64,000 nt of DNA from Sipunculus nudus (taxonomy: Eukaryota > Annelida > Sipuncula > Golfingiida > Sipunculidae). The position numbers and the translations under genes were made by a program. Numbering within the stretch: position 1 is the first letter of the stretch; each line of letters begins with the position of its first letter. The stretch covers positions 30,939,340-31,003,339 of the forward strand of contig CM049322.1 in NCBI GenBank assembly GCA_026874595.1, read 5' to 3'. Below are positions 59,784 to 64,000 of the stretch, piece by piece. The notes beneath the pieces were generated by a model. The model worked only from the letters and a program-made list of their open reading frames with translations, ran no database searches and was not told the origin of the DNA.

Positions 59784-60224
59784 CTCATCCTTTTCTTAAT
59801 GGAGATCAACAAAGGGTCAAATGAAAAAGAAGAGTGCAATGCCAACAGAGGACAACACCTTATGGTAAGCTTATTCTCTGGCTTTGAGGTTACCACCGTT
59901 CAACAGCCTTGGAATTTTATGTATTTATGTAAACATGGATCAAGTGTTATTTAAATATTGTCTGTCACGATTCAATAAATTGTCTCAATGACCGGAAGTT
60001 TAAACATGTCAGTAAATGTTAATAAATTATGAGGATTCACAAATGGTCTTTAGAATTATGAATCGGGTATATTTAGAACATTAAACTAAATTTACTGGCC
60101 ATGACACATTCAACGTTTTGAATTTCAAGACAGATATCAAGTTTGAATTAATTAAAAAATATCAGCAACAACATAAGAAATACAGAAGTAATAGTTGATT
60201 CTTAAAAATAAAAAAAAATCAAAT

Positions 60225-60320
60225 ATAATAATAATAATAATTGTGATAATAATAATAAATAATAATAATAATATTAATAATAAAAATAATAAAAAATAAT
60301 AATATTCTTCTACTTCTACT
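60225..60320. repeat. AAT-rich low-complexity tract
   Basis: Interrupted AAT/AAC repeats. Confidence 0.9.
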
Positions 60321-60522
60321 AATAATAAATATACTATATATATAATATATAATAATTATTTTACAATATTTTTCGTAACATAATGTTACAAAACTTCCCC
60401 GTCTGCTGGTGTCATGCAATGGGGTAAATTCGAACAGAAAGGGTTTCGTGGAGCCTGATTCCCGTTAATTTGATTAACGTGTTTCAATACGGGAAGCATT
60501 TATACAAATCGAAGTTAACAAT

Positions 60523-60720
60523 CCACCGACAGGTGTCGCCTGCTGACAGTAATTTTCACTGGGTACATCTGGAAGGTCAAAGACAGTTCACCAGGATGTT
60601 AACGTCCTCAGATGTAAACAACGATCAGCTGTTCTAATCACGTGATCCAAACTCGACTCTGATGTTTATATTTCTGACACCAAAAATGTAAATTATCCTT
60701 ATCTATTACGGTTTTTTTTG
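60523..60720 (+). repeat. Duplicated segment, copy 1
   Basis: CACCGACAGGTGTCGCCTGC, then CAGATGTAAACAACGATCAG, CTGTT and TCACGTGATC occur in the same order in copy 2 at 61065. The blocks include a forkhead-like TGTAAACA and an E-box CACGTG. Confidence 0.75.
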
Positions 60721-61064
60721 TGGAGAATGAAATCTTTGACACTCTTTGTATACTCATGCAGATGTTAAGAGTGTGGGAACAATTTGAAAATTTAGTTTGC
60801 AATCCAATTTTAGCTGCAAGGGCGTTTGTGTTCTAAGTACATTGTACTTTTTTTTGAGAGTTTAAGTAAGAAAAAAGAGAATCCCCTGCACCCCTCCCGC
60901 CTAAATCTATCACTCCTTCCCCTGTTCTTCAAAATTGAACTATAAAAAACTGTAAAATACAATGAAACTGAAAATACATATATAATATAAAAATTCTTCT
61001 TTGGGCATCACTTTGACATAGGAGGTGTTTTTTAGGGATTTATGCTTTCGGCTTGTTTATCTAT

Positions 61065-61265
61065 TCACCGACAGGTGTCGCCTGCTGTCGGTAATCTTTA
61101 CTGTGTGTCCCCAGAGATCAAGGTCGGAGACTGGGAAGTTTACGTGCTCAGATGTAAACACTGATCAGCTGTTTTGCTCACGTGATCTTACGCGCGACTC
61201 TGCAGGATGTCAATACACGAAACATGTAAACAGAAATTATCAACGTCGCATACCTAACGATTTTA
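61065..61265 (+). repeat. Duplicated segment, copy 2
   Basis: Direct-orientation copy of 60523-60720, 542 bp downstream. CACCGACAGGTGTCGCCTGC is identical; CAGATGTAAACACTGATCAG and TCACGTGATC are retained. Confidence 0.75.
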
Positions 61266-61627
61266 ATCTCTCTGATACTGTTTGTCCGCTATGCTTTTGC
61301 CTTCTTTCGTCCCTGCTTCGAAACCGTATGGACTGCCAACTATATATATCGTTGTGAATAACGGGGAAAATAGAGCAAGCATGAATACTATTCGAATCAG
61401 ATGATCTTCAAATGATCGCACGATGTCCTAATTCAGATTGGCTATACTGATTATACACCTATATATGTTAGGGCTTCTGTTCAAATAGCTTCATAGCTTC
61501 ACTGTTTTCAGTTTGAACTCGGTACTCTAAGGTGCTCACATCATTTTTTACTGTTAAACAGGGCCTTCTGCCTTCATAGGCCTTCTGCGTCCAAGGTCCA
61601 TCTTTCCCTCCCTCTCTTTCTATTCCC

Positions 61628-61630
<3 letters not shown>

Positions 61631-61693
<63 letters not shown>
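61631..61693. repeat. CT then TA microsatellite
   Basis: About 43 bp of CT followed by TA. Confidence 0.95.
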
Positions 61694-61729
61694 GTGTGTA
61701 TATATATACATAGAGAGAGAGAGAGATGG

Positions 61730-61999
61730 TGGGAGCGGTTGTTAAAGTTGCTTAATTTTGATGAATATAACGCCACCTTGGCCACAGGAAGGAGACTAAG
61801 TCAGATAATAACGAAAACCAGACGGCCGCAACGGAGTGGGAGAGAGCAAGAGGTACGGGATCGGGTGGTTACATACAGTTCATTCATCACAAAGATCGAC
61901 ACAAAGTACCCCCAGGTCCACAAAGAGGAACCGCCATTCTCGAAACTCATTATCAGCATTTACCACGAGACTCGGTTTGTTCTCATCATCAGGGAATAA
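61730..61999 (+). CDS. Unrecognised open frame, possible exon or fossil
   Basis: The frame continues from the microsatellite to TAA at 61997-61999 and gives about 90 residues of mixed, protein-like composition (for example GRRLSQIITKTRRPQRSGRE and FSKLIISIYHETRFVLII). I do not recognise the sequence. The start is unclear because the frame runs back into GAGA repeat. There is no clear acceptor or signal peptide. It could be a last exon, a transposon fossil or chance. Confidence 0.25.
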   Translation, partial: WERLLKLLNFDEYNATLATGRRLSQIITKTRRPQRSGREQEVRDRVVTYSSFITKIDTKYPQVHKEEPPFSKLIISIYHETRFVLIIRE

Positions 62000-63278
62000 A
62001 CATTGTAGCCCTGAGGGTTAGTGAACTTCATTGACCTTCCTATATATTCATATATCCAGTTAGTACGCAGTTTAACTAGTCCGGGTTTAAACGGACGTGC
62101 CGAAGTCTCTGGTAATAATGAAGAGTTCAGTTTGTTCATCACTAATTAAGAGAATACAACCCTATTGATGGTTTATTTACCAATTTTAATCCTTTACCCG
62201 AAACACCCAAATGGAAAATAGTATTTTTTGTGATAAATTCTAAGTCACTTGAGGTCAATATCCGTTTCTCCTAATGGGCAGGTAATCACGTTTGATGTTG
62301 ATACACCACTTGATAATTTGTCGGCAGATTAAACATTCAACACTTTGAAACCTTTGATGTCACGAGTGACATGATTCCGTGGCTGGCAGGCACAGTTAAC
62401 AGGGATACTTTATGTAAAATGTGTAAATATGTTTAACTATGATTAAATGTGAAAGTATATGGTAGTATAATATAAATGAATTGATGATGTTGCACACAGG
62501 GTACCTATGATGGATTTTATCGTTGGTAAGACGATATTATAATTCACTAACATGTTAAGCATATTACACTTTGCATCAATATATTTTGCTAAACATAATC
62601 TTCAAAATATTGTTAAACATGTTTATTTATGCGCAAATATTCAGGTGCATATAGAAAGACAAAAATGATACTAAACGACAATTGCACACTTAAAACATTG
62701 ATTGTAAAACTGTAAAGTTCATAACTGTGAGTAAATGTGATAAATTAAAACTGATCCAGTGGGAATTTTTTTTTTGTTTATATTCAATTAATTTCAGAAT
62801 ATCTCTAGAGTACGTGTACAGCAGCTGGAGTAAAAAAAAGTGACATTAGAGGATATGTGTTAACAGCTAGGCATGAATAATTACTTTAAAATATGTATAC
62901 GATTTTTATTATTATAGCAAGTGTATTTTATATTTAAAACAATAATCATTTAGTTAATACTACAAATAATTCTTCTGGGCCGTATTTTATCCGTTCACCA
63001 AGAAAGTGTATTGAATACCATTGTAAAAACCATTTCATTATAAGAGTGATGAACACCCCTGAAATATGTATGACTTTTATACCATTTCAGCATTGATTTT
63101 GGACTGACAATTGACGGTCATTTGAGATGGGCATGATTTAGATAAAGAAAATAATATAGAGTAAACCTGAAAGTTATATATCCTGGTATTGATGGCTATT
63201 TTGAACTATACTAGGAGAACCAGTTCTAAAAAAAAATAATAAAGAAATTAAACTAAATTACACGAAACTGCTGCTCAT
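62000..63278. other. Intergenic: nothing recognised
   Basis: AT-rich sequence without exon-like frames or clear repeats. Confidence 0.5.
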
Positions 63279-64000
63279 TGTTACAGGTGTCTCTTTTATT
63301 TGCGCTGTTGACATTCTGTTTCGTGTTAGGCACAAGCCCTGGGCGTCAATTGCTATGGCGTGACAGTGCTCGGTGTAATCCGTTCTGAGTGAACCTTGGC
63401 GTGTAAAGACACAGCACTTGTGCTAATATGGAATTTTCTGGCCTGTTCGCGCTCTATGAGCGCGTCTTTTATTGTTCTTAGGGCGTGTGAGTATTATGTA
63501 TTGTTGTGTTCTTTGGATTGTTCGTGAAATAGAAGTTTCTAGGCTTTTTGGATGAGAAGCTATGAATTAGGGGCTGTGTTTAGAGCCCAGAGAGGAGACA
63601 GAGAGAGAAATATTCCAGCGGACACGGAAGTATTAGTCAGTTTGTGGACCTTTCCGATAATTGCAGCAGTTATAAATCTTCTTCGAAATTCGTTACCAAA
63701 ACTTCACTTTTGGATTACAACAGATTGTTTTCGCGATTAAATTGGACTATTATTCTCTGAGAAGATTTAAGTGAACTGTTCATCTGGATTATATGTTTTA
63801 AAGGACTAATTGTATTGATTTGGTTATTGTAATGTTAGGTTTGTTTTAAGAATGAATTATAATTATTTGTTAACAAAATACCACTGACTTCTTTATTTAT
63901 ATCCCTAGACATTTCACGCTTCCTAGTGTTACAGAATTTGATTTTTATTTATTTCCGTAACATAATTTATGCTCGTCACAACTACGTGATCTGTTGTTAT
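63279..64000 (+). mobile_element. Second copy of the LTR, running off the window
   Basis: It begins TGTTACAGGTGTCTCTTTTA and follows the 5578-6332 LTR block by block to ACTACGTGATCTGTTGTTAT, about 14 bp short of the expected end. Divergence from copy 1 is substantial. It may be a solo LTR or the first LTR of an element continuing beyond the window. Confidence 0.75.

Overview
The window is animal nuclear DNA, AT-rich, with long introns and very dense mobile-element debris. It suggests an invertebrate, most likely a lophotrochozoan and probably a bivalve mollusc. This is inference from the Helitron/Helentron-like elements with satellite cores, the tRNA-derived SINEs, and an immunoglobulin-superfamily receptor with a tyrosine-motif tail. 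No species can be named from the sequence alone.

One gene is well supported: the 3' part of a + strand gene running from before the window to a stop codon at 47544. Twelve exons (298-588, 6407-6694, 15014-15310, 15770-16054, 36936-37241, 39256-39561, 42747-43061, 43640-43768, 44490-44555, 44962-45030, 47226-47288, 47501-47544) give about 819 residues: five Ig-like domains, two fibronectin-III-like domains, one transmembrane helix and a short tail with six YxxL/V motifs. The motifs include one consensus ITIM (VEYENL) and one ITSM-type motif (TDYENV). All eleven splice junctions in the window are phase 1, so any internal exon could be skipped without breaking the frame. The architecture suggests a surface receptor signalling through phosphotyrosine and SH2 proteins.

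Introns and 3' flank by region. Intron 1 (0.6-6.4 kb): a GC-rich triple-hairpin repeat, a ~150-bp tandem element and a 755-bp solo LTR with a possible 4-bp target duplication. Intron 2 (6.7-15.0 kb): AT-rich repeats, a Helentron-like element with a fossil endonuclease coding segment, a SINE and a tandem array on the minus strand. Intron 4 (16.1-36.9 kb): nested Helitron-like elements, tandem arrays of ~325-340 bp, a TA-flanked pogo/Tigger-like element, a fold-back element, a 21-bp palindromic minisatellite and SINEs. Introns 5, 6 and 10: further Helentron-like elements, a SINE abutting a splice acceptor, and a possible hAT-like element. Downstream (48.4-53.8 kb): two more Helitron-like elements. 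From 53.8 to 62 kb: microsatellites and diverged duplicated segments. At 63279 a second copy of the LTR begins and runs off the window.

The two most interesting signals are the modular tyrosine-motif exons of the receptor and a set of rolling-circle-type elements whose ends can be read directly: start hairpins with compensatory base changes, and 3' hairpins followed at exactly 9 nt by CTAG before a T.
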